From NCBI GenBank assembly GCA_964576115.1, contig CAZNUA010000043.1:1-29984 (forward strand): a stretch of DNA of 29,984 nt, given 5' to 3'. This DNA comes from CAYSYY01 sp964576115 [NCBI: uncultured Gemmatimonadota bacterium] (lineage in GTDB: Bacteria > Blakebacterota > Blakebacteria > Blakebacterales). Below the pieces are notes generated by a model, which saw only the letters and a program-made list of their open reading frames with translations, was not told where the DNA came from and searched no databases. Within the stretch, counting starts at the first letter, position 1, and each line of letters opens with the position of its first letter. Positions 17,624 through 25,899 of this stretch are shown in pieces. The translations under genes and the position numbers were made by a program.

Positions 17624-18510
17624 CACACGAACTCTCCCCGGGCGGTTTCGATGACGCTGCCGCCAACATGGACCTCGATCCCCGCCTCCGATCCGGCGGC
17701 CTGCAGGTGGAGCAGCGAGGGGCGGTGGATCTCGTGTCCCTGCTCGACCCGGATGTCGATCCGGTCGCTCCCGAAGTAGCGGTGCCGGACCAGCCAGGCC
17801 GCCAGACAGCCGTTGGCGCTTCCCGTGGCGGGATCCTCGGTGATGTTGTAGTAGTCCACGAAGACCCGCACGCTCAGGTCGTTATCCGGTCTCCGCGTCT
17901 CGGGACAGAAAATGAGCGGCGCCTTCCAGCGGGTGTCGGCGATCAGCTCGAAGAACTCCTCCCGCCGGACCGCGGCGCCGCGCAGGGCTTCGAGATCCTT
18001 GACCGGAACGATCAGGAAAGGCAGACCGGTCGAAACATCCTGGACCGGGAAACGGTCGTCGATATCCCACAGGTCGAGCCCCAGGACGGGGGCGATGACC
18101 TCGGGTGCCAGGTCAGCGCCGAAATCGGGTTCGTTCTGGCGCATCCAGAGCACCTCGCGGCCCTCGTCATCGGTCTCGAACCGGACGGGGATCTGCCCCA
18201 CCTTGAGATTGAGGACGATTTCTTCCGGTTCGCCCCCGGTCAGCTCGCGTCCGATAACCCAGGCGGTTCCCAGAGTGGGATGACCGGCGAAGGGGACTTC
18301 CTCGCCGGGAGTGAAGATGCGTACGTCCCAGCCCCCCTCACGCGGCTCGCCGGAGAGGATGAAAGTGGTCTCCGAATAGTGCGTCTCGCGCGCGAAGGTC
18401 AGCATGTTTTCGGCCGGAATGCGTCCCCCGTCGGTGAAGACGGCGAGCTGGTTCCCGGCGTATTTTTTCTCGGCGAAGACGTCGACGACAATGTAAGGGT
18501 GCCCGGTCAT
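17623..18510 (-). CDS. PhzF-family isomerase/epimerase-like protein
   Basis: A 295-residue cytoplasmic protein of the PhzF / diaminopimelate-epimerase fold, with two related halves. It shows VDVFAEKKYAGNQLAVF near the start, the catalytic glutamate Glu47 in HYSETTF, FAGHPTLGTA at 74-83, and EDPATGSANGCLAAWL at 225-240, the signature of the second half. PhzF itself isomerises a phenazine precursor, but most family members sit outside phenazine clusters and their substrates are unknown. No phenazine genes are present here, so the name is structural only. A strong GAGGAGG lies 6 bases before the ATG. Its stop overlaps the start of the GH97 gene, so the two are translated together. Confidence 0.9.
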   Translation of the reverse strand: MTGHPYIVVDVFAEKKYAGNQLAVFTDGGRIPAENMLTFARETHYSETTFILSGEPREGGWDVRIFTPGEEVPFAGHPTLGTAWVIGRELTGGEPEEIVLNLKVGQIPVRFETDDEGREVLWMRQNEPDFGADLAPEVIAPVLGLDLWDIDDRFPVQDVSTGLPFLIVPVKDLEALRGAAVRREEFFELIADTRWKAPLIFCPETRRPDNDLSVRVFVDYYNITEDPATGSANGCLAAWLVRHRYFGSDRIDIRVEQGHEIHRPSLLHLQAAGSEAGIEVHVGGSVIETARGEFV

Positions 18511-18608
18511 GGTGGTCCTCCTCGGCGCGATTCCGGTGGAATGCGTCTGATAAGATCCGCATCACCCGGAGCATGCCTCCTGACCACCGACCGTACAACG
18601 GAAATATC

Positions 18609-18971
18609 CTACTCCCTCTCTTCCTCCCAGATTGCCATGACTCCTCCGGTTGGATCCTGAAAGATGCCAAAGGCGCCCATGCCGGGGATGGGGGTTTTAT
18701 CAACGACCGTTGTTCCTCCCAGTTCTTTCGCTTTCTCCAGCGTCGCAGCCACATCCTCAACGTGCGTATACACCAACCAGTGTGGAGGAATGTCGGGCTC
18801 GGGGGCTTTCATGATCCCCCCCTGGGGTTCGGTTCCAGGATCGATGATCCAGTATGTCCCCGATTCGGAGGGGTGCTCGATCCATTTCCAGTCGAAGATT
18901 TCGGCATAGAAGGCTTTCGCCCCCTCCAGATCGTGAGTCATCAACTCTATATGAGCGAATGCATTGGCCAT
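18609..18971 (-). CDS. VOC-fold (glyoxalase / bleomycin-resistance-like) protein
   Basis: A 120-residue protein with the two-repeat beta-alpha-beta-beta-beta layout of the vicinal oxygen chelate family. The first repeat is FAHIELMTHDLEGAKAFYAE, then IFDWKW and YWIIDPGTEPQGGIM. The second is HWLVYTHVEDVAATLEKAKE, ending FGIFQDPTGGVMAIWE. His8, His64 (the HW of PPHW) and Glu near the end are at or close to the usual metal-ligand positions, but the enzyme activity is not evident. I chose the ATG at 18971 because AAAGGA lies 8 bases before it and the fold begins there. The much longer open frame upstream overlaps the permease gene and is not coding. Confidence 0.85.
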   Translation of the reverse strand: MANAFAHIELMTHDLEGAKAFYAEIFDWKWIEHPSESGTYWIIDPGTEPQGGIMKAPEPDIPPHWLVYTHVEDVAATLEKAKELGGTTVVDKTPIPGMGAFGIFQDPTGGVMAIWEEERE

Positions 18972-19026
18972 GATTCCGTTTCCTTTCAGATCTGAGACAG
19001 TATCTGCCGACCGTATGACCTGAGGC

Positions 19027-19056
19027 ATATTACCCGGAACCGGAATCCGGTGACAA
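19027..19056 (-). promoter_or_regulatory. Candidate promoter of the VOC gene
   Basis: On the minus strand TTGTCA (19056-19051) is followed by an 18-base spacer and TAATAT (19032-19027), giving a leader of about 50 bases. The spacer holds the 13-base inverted repeat ACCGGAATCCGGT (19039-19051), which could bind a regulator. No clear terminator for the upstream permease gene is visible. Confidence 0.4.
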
Positions 19057-19126
19057 GAATGATTTTCGTCTTTTTTTCGCCTCTCGGGATTCCGGTCCTG
19101 CTCCGCCCGGACGGCTCCCCGGCGTC

Positions 19127-21610
19127 TCACTCGTCCCGCAACGTGATCACCGGATCCACCCGGGCGGCGCGCAGGGCCGGCACCGCATTGGCCAGACCGG
19201 CGATGACGAAGAGGACGAGCAGGGCCAGGGCATACACGGGCAGGTGCAGGGCCCCGACCTCGAAGAGCACTCCCGACAGCAGACGAGCCGAGAGAGCGGC
19301 CCCGAGCAGACCGATCGCCCCCCCGATAAAAGCCAGCAGCAGGCCCCGGCCGACGACATGGCGCACGATGCCGCCTTTCGATGACCCCAAAGCGATCCGG
19401 ATCCCGATCTCGCGGTGCTGCTGTCCCGTCGAATAGGCAATGATACCGTACAGACCCACTGCAGCCAGCAGCAGAGCCAGCAGACCCAGCCCTCCGATCA
19501 GACCGGTCCCGGTCTGAATCGGGGAGAGGCTGAAGCGGGCGCTGTCGCGAATAGTGCCGACCTCGAAGAAGGAGATGGCCGGCTCCACCTCCCTGATGTC
19601 GGTCGCCAACCGGTCTACCAGGGGCGCGGCCTCGCCCCTGACCCTGACCATGATCGTTCCGGCCCGGGTTGGATACTGGGAGCGGCAGTAATGGACCATC
19701 GGCCGGGGTGCTTCGGTCACCGAGCGTACCTTGTAGTCGGCGCAAATCCCGATGACCTCGTAGGACGTCCCGGTCAGGCCGTCATTCCAGATCGTTTTCC
19801 CGACTGCACTCTCGCCGGGCCAGTAACGCCGGGCGAAGGCGCTGCTGACGACCACCACGCCGGGAGTGTCTTCGGTATCGGAGCGTCGAAACGACCGGCC
19901 GTTCAGGATCGGCACCCCGACGGTCTCGAAGTAGTCTTCGTCGGCTATGGTGATATCCTCCAGGTAGGGATCGTCCTCGGGACTCTGCTGGTGACCTTCC
20001 AGATAGAGATCGCGCGACCAGATGTTGAAAGAAAGAGGGGCCCGGGCTGTCACCGAGACCGCTTCCACGTCCGGCCGGCTGATGAGGATCTCCCGGAGGT
20101 GTTCAAAGAGCTGCTTGGCCCCTTCGGCATCGTACCCGATCATCTCGAGGCTGGTGCTGAAGACCGCCACCCGGTCGAGGTCCACCCCCGGATCCACGTC
20201 GCGGGCGTTGGCCAGACTCACGGCCATCAGGCCGGCCGCCACCAGCAGGAGGGTGGAAACAGCCAGCTGACCGACGACCAGGACGGTGCGCAGGCGTCCT
20301 CCCCGGCCCGGTCGAGAACCGAGGGCGGACATCTCTTTGAGATACGGCGTCAGATCGAGCCGGGCGGTCTGAAGAGCGGGCGCGAGACCGAACACGATTC
20401 CACTCACAGCCGTTGCCAGCAGGGCAAAAAGAAAAACCCGGCCGTCCATGACCAGCGCCATATCGATGCTGACGGTGAGCTGGGGCGGCTGCAGGACCGC
20501 GAGCAGCTGCACCAGCCAGACCGCCATCAGCAGCCCGGCCGCACCGCCCAGGACCGCCAGCAGGAGACTCTCGGTCAGCAGCTGGCGCATGATCCGTCGC
20601 GGGCCGGCCCCCAGGGCCAGGCGCACGGCGATCTCACGCCGGCGTCCGGCGGCCCGGGCCAGCAGCATGCCGGCAACATTGGCGCAGGCCACGAGCAGAA
20701 CCAGGCCTACCAGCCCGAGCAGGATCGCCGAAGCTCCGGAGACGACCGGATCGAGGGCGGGATGGATGCGCACGCTGCCGGCCGGCAGTACCCGCGCCTC
20801 CCGACCCTCGTTCGAGCCGGGATAGTCCTCGGCCAGAACCCCCATGATCGTTCCCAGTTCGGCCCGGACCGACTCGATGGCGACTCCTTCGGCCATCCGG
20901 CCGACCATGAACAGCCAGCGATTGCCCCGGCGTTCCATTCGGGTCTCGCCCGGCGAGGGTACGGTGTCGATCAGACCGCCCGGGTCCACCACCTCGGCCA
21001 TCATGGTCGGAATCCACATGGCCGCCCGCACGCTCGGGAAGCGGCCCCGGAATTCGGGCGGCGCCACGCCGATGATCGTGAAGGGGGTGCCGTTGAGGGT
21101 CAGCGTCTGCCCCGCTACATCGGGTGAACCCGCGAATTCCTCCTGCCAGTAGTCATAGCCGAGAACCGCCACCGGGTGAGCGCCGGGAGCCTCGTTCTCG
21201 GCCGGGGTGAACTCCCGCCCCAGAGCCATGGGGATACCCAGCAGGTCGAAATAATTATCGGTCACGATCTCGCCGGTCAGCAGTTCCGCCCGGCCTTCCC
21301 GGGTGACGTTGACGAACATCCCGGAATATCCGGCCAGGTCCTCGAGGGTGGTGCTCATCCGACGCAGATCGTGCCAGTCGGGGAGCGAGCTGGTGGAGTG
21401 TTCGATATTCAGCGAGGTGGTGTAGACCGATACCAGCCGGTCGGGATCGCGGGCCGGGAGCGGCTGCAGAAGCAGGGTGTTGATGACCGTGAACAGAGCC
21501 GTATTGGCCCCGATGCCGACCGCCAGGGTCAGCACCGCCACAATGGTGAACAGGGGCTGGGTGCGCAACATGCGTACCGCAAAGCGCAGGTCGGCGATCA
21601 GATCGTACAC
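19127..21610 (-). CDS. Orphan MacB/FtsX-type ABC permease
   Basis: An 827-residue membrane protein without the prefix domain. It opens with DLRFAVRMLRTQPLFTIVAV and membrane segment 1 running into the VGIGANTALFTVINTLLLQP motif, which is characteristic of duplicated orphan permeases. A MacB-like core domain follows (about 60-270, with GREFTPAENEAPGAHPVAVL). The first FtsX unit contains ACANVAGMLLARAAGRRREI. A second extracytoplasmic domain and a second FtsX unit (HREIGIRIALGSSKGGIVRH) come next, and it ends ALRAARVDPVITLRDE. No ATPase is linked, so it must borrow one or act without transport. The start is GTG with GAGAGG 5 bases before it. It probably has its own promoter at 21657-21685. Confidence 0.9.
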   Translation of the reverse strand: MYDLIADLRFAVRMLRTQPLFTIVAVLTLAVGIGANTALFTVINTLLLQPLPARDPDRLVSVYTTSLNIEHSTSSLPDWHDLRRMSTTLEDLAGYSGMFVNVTREGRAELLTGEIVTDNYFDLLGIPMALGREFTPAENEAPGAHPVAVLGYDYWQEEFAGSPDVAGQTLTLNGTPFTIIGVAPPEFRGRFPSVRAAMWIPTMMAEVVDPGGLIDTVPSPGETRMERRGNRWLFMVGRMAEGVAIESVRAELGTIMGVLAEDYPGSNEGREARVLPAGSVRIHPALDPVVSGASAILLGLVGLVLLVACANVAGMLLARAAGRRREIAVRLALGAGPRRIMRQLLTESLLLAVLGGAAGLLMAVWLVQLLAVLQPPQLTVSIDMALVMDGRVFLFALLATAVSGIVFGLAPALQTARLDLTPYLKEMSALGSRPGRGGRLRTVLVVGQLAVSTLLLVAAGLMAVSLANARDVDPGVDLDRVAVFSTSLEMIGYDAEGAKQLFEHLREILISRPDVEAVSVTARAPLSFNIWSRDLYLEGHQQSPEDDPYLEDITIADEDYFETVGVPILNGRSFRRSDTEDTPGVVVVSSAFARRYWPGESAVGKTIWNDGLTGTSYEVIGICADYKVRSVTEAPRPMVHYCRSQYPTRAGTIMVRVRGEAAPLVDRLATDIREVEPAISFFEVGTIRDSARFSLSPIQTGTGLIGGLGLLALLLAAVGLYGIIAYSTGQQHREIGIRIALGSSKGGIVRHVVGRGLLLAFIGGAIGLLGAALSARLLSGVLFEVGALHLPVYALALLVLFVIAGLANAVPALRAARVDPVITLRDE

Positions 21611-21656
21611 GGCTGCCTCTCAGTCCGGAGAAGAGGGCCCCCACGAGGTCGCTTCC

Positions 21657-21685
21657 ATTACATGACCCGCCCGTTCGCCTGTCAA
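21657..21685 (-). promoter_or_regulatory. Sigma70-like promoter of the 827-residue permease gene
   Basis: On the minus strand a consensus TTGACA (21685-21680), an exact 17-base spacer and TGTAAT (21662-21657, five of six consensus bases) lie 47 bases before the GTG start. The 258-base gap 21611-21868 to the divergent serine hydrolase gene holds nothing else I recognise. Confidence 0.6.
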
Positions 21686-21868
21686 TGTTCCCCCGTGATA
21701 TAAACCTGAGAAACCTCTGGTTCAACCCGATCCGCCATCGCGCGGCATCGCGAGAGAATACATGTTCCGCCCCTGACCGCCCGGGAGTACCATGCCCGCA
21801 GCAGGGATATCCCGGTTGCCGGTGTCATCTCGGGCGACGTCATAGAGGGTACGAGGAGGGTCAGAGAT

Positions 21869-23089
21869 ATGATCGACCGATCGCGCCCACCACGTATCGG
21901 CCGGAGCGAGCGAATCTGCACCTGCCTGGTCTTTCTCCTCGGTCTGCTCTGGTCGGCACCGCTGCCCGCACAGGACCCCCCGGTTCTGCCTCCCGAGCGG
22001 GTCGAGGCCCTGACCGCCCGGCTGCAGGCGTATCTCGATTCGGTTCACGCCGCCGGTTCCTTCCCCGGCGCCAACGTTGCCGTGCGCTTGCCCGACGGCA
22101 CTCTGATCGCGATCTCGACCGGGGTTCGGGATCGGGATAGCGGTGTTCCCCTCACCCCCGCCGACCGTATGCCGGCGGGTAGTGTCGGCAAGACCTTTTT
22201 CGGGGCGGTGGCGCTGCAGCTCGTATCCGAAGGCGCCCTCGACCTCGAGGCACCGATCAGCCGGTATCTGGGCACCGAGGCATGGTTCGAACGTCTGCCG
22301 AATGCGCCCGGTGTAACCGTTCGCCAGCTCATGAACCACTCGAGTGGGATCGTGCGTTACGAGTTCAATCCCCGGTTTCTGGAAGACCTGTTGGCCGACC
22401 CCTACCGTGTCTGGCGTCCCGAAGAGCAGCTCGCCTATCTCTTCGATTCCGAGGCCCCCTTTGCAGCCGGTCAAGGCTGGACCTATTCGGACACCAACTA
22501 CATCCTCCTGGCCATGATCGTGGAGCGGATTACGAGCGCCCCGGCCTATGACGAGATCCAGCGTCGGATCCTGAGTCCGCTCGGGCTTCTCGACACCATC
22601 CCCTCCGACCGGCCCGAGATCCCCCGGCTGGTCCAGGGGTACGCCGGCGACGGCAATCCCTTCGGTGGCCGGGACGAGATGCTCGACGAGCAGGGTCGGA
22701 TGGCCATCAATCCCGGTTTCGAGTGGGGAGGCGGCGGTTTCGCCTCGACCGCCCGCGAGCTGGCTCGCTGGACGGCCGACATCTACGAGGGCCGGGCCTG
22801 GGATCCCGCCCTGATCGAGGAGGTGACCACCGGGGTGCCGGCGCGCGAACTCGGCCGGGGGGTGGAGTACGGCCTGACCACGATCATCCGCAACCTGCCG
22901 GCGGGCCGGATATGGGGTCACAGCGGGTACTTCCCCGGCTATCTGACCGAGACGTATTACTTCCCGGAGTACGGAATCAGCGTGGCGGTTCAGGTCAATA
23001 CCAGTGTGGCCCGGGCGGTGGGACGGAGTCTGCTCCGGATCGTCAACGATCTGGCCGCCCTGACGATCGCTGAATTTCCGGAGAGATGA
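21869..23089 (+). CDS. Exported class C beta-lactamase-like serine hydrolase
   Basis: A 406-residue protein with an N-terminal signal (VFLLGLLWSAPLPAQ, cut after about 35), so periplasmic. It shows the penicillin-binding / class C motifs in order: SVGK at 105-108 (Ser105 nucleophile, Lys108), YSDTN at 206-210 in place of YxN, and HSG at 351-353 in place of KTG. LMNHSSGI at 155-162 is also typical. These features suit D-aminopeptidase, DD-peptidase or esterase members of PF00144 better than a true antibiotic-degrading lactamase. A GGAGG lies 9 bases before the ATG. Its 3' end overlaps the end of the receiver-domain gene on the other strand by 47 bases. Confidence 0.87.
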   Translation: MIDRSRPPRIGRSERICTCLVFLLGLLWSAPLPAQDPPVLPPERVEALTARLQAYLDSVHAAGSFPGANVAVRLPDGTLIAISTGVRDRDSGVPLTPADRMPAGSVGKTFFGAVALQLVSEGALDLEAPISRYLGTEAWFERLPNAPGVTVRQLMNHSSGIVRYEFNPRFLEDLLADPYRVWRPEEQLAYLFDSEAPFAAGQGWTYSDTNYILLAMIVERITSAPAYDEIQRRILSPLGLLDTIPSDRPEIPRLVQGYAGDGNPFGGRDEMLDEQGRMAINPGFEWGGGGFASTARELARWTADIYEGRAWDPALIEEVTTGVPARELGRGVEYGLTTIIRNLPAGRIWGHSGYFPGYLTETYYFPEYGISVAVQVNTSVARAVGRSLLRIVNDLAALTIAEFPER

Positions 23090-23459
23090 CGATCGGATCG
23101 GTCGGGGGGTGTTCGATCGCCCGCTTCAGAGTCCGATCGATCCGGGTCCAGGAGGTATAGGCGGCGTCGGGCAGCAGGGCCCGAACCCGTTCGGTTTGCT
23201 CGAGGTCGCCCTCGATGAATACCAGGGGGATATGGCGGGTACCGGCATTGTGCCGCATGGCCACGCCCACATCGCGGCCCTGAGAGGGGGCCCGAATCAG
23301 ATCGATGATACAGGCTGCGGGTGGATCAGCGCTCATCTCCTTGAGCGAGGGTTGCCCCTCGAAGGGATGCGTATCCACCTCGTATCCGGAAGCTTGTAGT
23401 TCCCCGGCCCGTTTTTCGGCGGCAGTCGTATCCCAGATGACCAATCTGACACGATACAT
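23043..23459 (-). CDS. Stand-alone degenerate receiver-domain protein
   Basis: A 138-residue protein with a CheY-like layout: strand YRVRLVIWD, helix EKRAGELQASGYEV, then AACIIDLIRA with Asp53 at the usual phosphorylation position. RHIPLVFIEGD and YTSWTRIDRTLKRAIEH follow. Only one acidic residue (Asp10) is at the start of the fold, and the conserved Lys near residue 105 is missing (TSWTR). It may therefore not be phosphorylated normally; it could be a pseudo-receiver that signals by binding. No output domain follows. ATG at 23459 has GGGGGA about 7 bases upstream; starts at 23465 and 23489 in the same frame are possible. No kinase gene is nearby. Confidence 0.6.
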   Translation of the reverse strand: MYRVRLVIWDTTAAEKRAGELQASGYEVDTHPFEGQPSLKEMSADPPAACIIDLIRAPSQGRDVGVAMRHNAGTRHIPLVFIEGDLEQTERVRALLPDAAYTSWTRIDRTLKRAIEHPPTDPIVISPEIQRSSGRPDR

Positions 23460-23573
23460 TGCCATTCCCCCCAACTGTGCCCATACCATTCGCTCTACCG
23501 GGCCAGTCTTTAGTACGGCCCGAAGAGTCGACTTGTTGCTGAAACCCGCTCCGGTATTGCGTCGTATTGTCAG

Positions 23574-23594
23574 ATACCTTAATGAATTAGGTAT
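23574..23594. promoter_or_regulatory. ATACCT-N9-AGGTAT dyad, likely PadR operator
   Basis: A perfect inverted repeat with 6-base arms and a 9-base AT-rich centre lies 47 bases before the PadR start. A TTGTCA (23568-23573) directly abuts it and a TATGAT (23593-23598) overlaps its far end, with a 19-base spacer, so the dyad fills the promoter spacer. PadR proteins typically repress themselves through such dyads. Confidence 0.6.
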
Positions 23595-23641
23595 GATACT
23601 CCACGGCTTCAGCTGACTCGTGCATCCGGACGGGGGCGAAT

Positions 23642-23974
23642 ATGAGCGGCAGCGATATCTTTACCGGCACTCTCGACCTGCTGATCCTCAAGGCGGTGGC
23701 CCGCGAACCCCTGCACGGCTATGCCATCGGCCGCTGGATCAGGCAGCAGAGCCGGGAGACCCTGCAGATCGAGGAAGGCGCCCTGTATCCCGCCCTGCAC
23801 CGGCTTGAGGGCAAAGGCCTGCTGAGCAGCGACTGGGGCGCGAGCGAGACCGGCCGCCGGGCCAAGTTTTACGCTCTCACCCCCGCCGGGCGGACCGCCC
23901 TGGTCACCGATGAGGAGCGCTGGCTGGCTCACTCCGAGGCCGTACGCACCGTACTCCGGGGCGCGGAGTCCTGA
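23642..23974 (+). CDS. PadR-family transcriptional regulator
   Basis: A 110-residue protein made almost wholly of the PadR winged helix. It contains FTGTLDLLILKAVAREPLHG and YAIGRWIRQ, then IEEGALYPALHRLEGKGLL (recognition helix) and the wing WGASETGRRAKFYALTPAGR, ending with a short dimerisation helix. The IFTGTLDLLIL start is characteristic of the small PadR subgroup that accompanies FtsX-type permeases in Acidobacteriota-like genomes. Here the neighbours are a serine hydrolase, a receiver protein and an aminotransferase, but two such permeases are within 10 kb. A likely operator lies in its promoter. GGGGGCG just before the ATG serves as ribosome site. Confidence 0.92.
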   Translation: MSGSDIFTGTLDLLILKAVAREPLHGYAIGRWIRQQSRETLQIEEGALYPALHRLEGKGLLSSDWGASETGRRAKFYALTPAGRTALVTDEERWLAHSEAVRTVLRGAES

Positions 23975-24127
23975 ACCGTTCATATATCGTTCGTGTGATC
24001 CGGGAACGGGCGGCGCCGTACCGGAAACGAGAAAGAGATTAGTCACTCCGGTTTCAAACGCCTATCGTATCGGTCGTGAACCGGGCCGGAGAGCCCCCTC
24101 TCGTCACCCCGACCGAACAGAAAAGTC

Positions 24128-25843
24128 ATGACCGATCTTTCCTCCCTCGATTTCGCCGCCCTGCGCTCCGAGACCGTCGGTATCGACTGCCCGATCACCA
24201 CCCCCTTCGGGGAGCGTCTGATGGTGTACTGCGATTACACCGCCTCGGGCCGCTGCCTGGGTTTCATCGAGCGCTACCTGCAGTCGCTGCAGCGCAACTA
24301 CGCCAACACCCACACCGAGGATGACATCACCGGGCGCAGCATGACCCAGCTGCTCCACACCGCCGAGACGATCATCAAAGAGAGCGTCAACGCCGGCCCG
24401 CAGGGACGGATCATCGCCGTGGGGACCGGCTCGACCGGGGCGATCGACCGATTCCAGCAATTGATCGGAGTCGCCTATCCGCCGGTGACCGGAGAGCGTC
24501 TGCTGACCCTGCTGGGAGAGTTCATGGGCCCGGAGAAAGTGCCCGATTTCCACACCCTGCTGGCCGAGCGCCGACCGGTGGTCTTCATCGGCCCGTACGA
24601 GCATCACTCCAACGAGATCACCTGGCGGCAGGGGATCGCTACCGTGGTCGAGATCGGTCTCGACCCCGACGGCGGGACCGATCTGGCCCAACTCGAAGCA
24701 CTGTTGCAGACAGAAGAATGGCAGGGACGCATGCGGATCGGTTCGTTTTCGGCGGCCTCGAATGTGACCGGGCGGCGCACCCCGGTCCGCGAGGTCACCG
24801 CCCTGCTCCACCGCTACGACGCCCTGGCCTGTTTCGATTACGCCGCCTGCGCGCCTTACGTGGAGATCGACATGAACCCGCCGGCCGAGGACGGCGAGGA
24901 TGCCTCGATCGACGCTGTCTTTCTCTCACCTCACAAGTTCCTCGGCGGGCCGGGCTCGCCGGGCATCCTGGTCTTCAACGAAAAGCTCTACCGCCGCGAC
25001 CTGCCCCCCACCATCGGCGGAGGCGGAACGGTGGCCTTCGTGGGACCGCACACGCACGACTACCTCGAGGATATCGAGGCGCGCGAGAAGGCCGGCACCC
25101 CGGGGGTACTGCAGGTGCTCAAGGCCGCCCTGGCTTTTCAGGTCAAGGATGCGGTCGGGGTCGAGCGCATCGAGGCCCGCGAAGCCGAACTGCTCGAGCG
25201 GGCGATGGAGCGCCTGGCGGCTCACGAGCGGATCGAGATCCTCGGTAATCCCGATCCCCGCCACCGGATCGGCATCATCTCCTTCAATATCCGTTCCGGT
25301 GAGGGACGCTACCTGCACCCCAAGTTCGTGACCGTCTTTCTGAACGATCTCTTCGGCATCCAGACCCGGGCGGGTTGTTCGTGTGCCGGCCCCTATGCCC
25401 ACCGTCTGCTCGGGCTCGACGAGGAAACCTCGGAGCGGTTCCGGAACCAGGTCCGGGAGGGCTATGAAGGTATCAAGCCGGGCTGGTGCCGGCTGGGCCT
25501 GCACTACGCCATGGATGACGCCGAGGCCGACTATGTGATCTCGGCGGTGGAGTTCGCGGCCTCGTACGGGCACCGGTTCCTGCCGCTCTACGATTTCGAT
25601 CCCGTCACGGGGGGATGGTCATACCGCGGATACGAGGACACGCCCGAGGCTTTCGGACTGACGGCCGCTCTCGAAGCCGAGAGCCCGGGGAACGGGTGCG
25701 TGGCACCGGAGGAAAGAACCCGGCTCTATGAGTCCTACCTGGATGAGGCCCGGGCCCGGGCCGGGGAACTCGAGGCTGAACCGGCTATGGAGAGGACCGT
25801 CCTCGACGGCCGTTTCGGCGACCTGCAGTACTTCCCGGTCTGA
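24128..25843 (+). CDS. Class V PLP aminotransferase / cysteine desulfurase-like enzyme, long form
   Basis: A 571-residue cytoplasmic PLP enzyme. It shows YCDYTASGR at 34-42, GTGSTGAIDRFQ at 99-110 (phosphate site), HHSNEITWR at 159-167 (His159 stacks on the cofactor), FDYAACAPY with Asp237, and the Schiff-base Lys270 in SPHKFLGG. The substrate-entry region carries AGCSCAGPYAH at 415-425; Cys417 or Cys419 lies roughly where cysteine desulfurases keep their active cysteine. The protein is about 150 residues longer than NifS/SufS/CsdA relatives. The extra length is mainly in the C-terminal part after 440. A desulfurase or selenocysteine-lyase-like reaction is possible but unproven; no Fe-S assembly gene is nearby. 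The ribosome site is weak. Confidence 0.8.
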   Translation: MTDLSSLDFAALRSETVGIDCPITTPFGERLMVYCDYTASGRCLGFIERYLQSLQRNYANTHTEDDITGRSMTQLLHTAETIIKESVNAGPQGRIIAVGTGSTGAIDRFQQLIGVAYPPVTGERLLTLLGEFMGPEKVPDFHTLLAERRPVVFIGPYEHHSNEITWRQGIATVVEIGLDPDGGTDLAQLEALLQTEEWQGRMRIGSFSAASNVTGRRTPVREVTALLHRYDALACFDYAACAPYVEIDMNPPAEDGEDASIDAVFLSPHKFLGGPGSPGILVFNEKLYRRDLPPTIGGGGTVAFVGPHTHDYLEDIEAREKAGTPGVLQVLKAALAFQVKDAVGVERIEAREAELLERAMERLAAHERIEILGNPDPRHRIGIISFNIRSGEGRYLHPKFVTVFLNDLFGIQTRAGCSCAGPYAHRLLGLDEETSERFRNQVREGYEGIKPGWCRLGLHYAMDDAEADYVISAVEFAASYGHRFLPLYDFDPVTGGWSYRGYEDTPEAFGLTAALEAESPGNGCVAPEERTRLYESYLDEARARAGELEAEPAMERTVLDGRFGDLQYFPV

Positions 25844-25856
25844 ACGTCCCGGTCAG

Positions 25857-25883
25857 CCGGATTCGGTTAGCGAAACGAACCGG
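25857..25883. terminator. Hairpin between convergent genes
   Basis: CCGG-A-TTCG pairs with CGAACCGG (one bulged A, about 10-base loop) in the 56 bases between the aminotransferase and the ABC permease stops. It has no T-run, so it is a candidate transcript-end structure for both strands rather than a classic terminator. Confidence 0.3.
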
Positions 25884-25899
25884 AACCCCGGGGAACGGC

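Noticed and set aside
17623-18510. Part of a phenazine biosynthesis cluster
   Set aside because: No other phz gene is present; PhzF-fold proteins are widespread outside such clusters.
19062-19082. T-rich run as a terminator
   Set aside because: The T-run is on the plus strand, but the only genes that could end here are on the minus strand.
18972-19745. Upstream extension of the VOC open frame to 378 residues
   Set aside because: It overlaps the permease gene, is Arg/Gly-rich shadow sequence, and the ribosome site and fold both begin at 18971.
19415-21127. Plus-strand open frame (570 codons) opposite the permease
   Set aside because: Gln/His/Arg-rich translation of the antisense of membrane segments; no ribosome site or domain.
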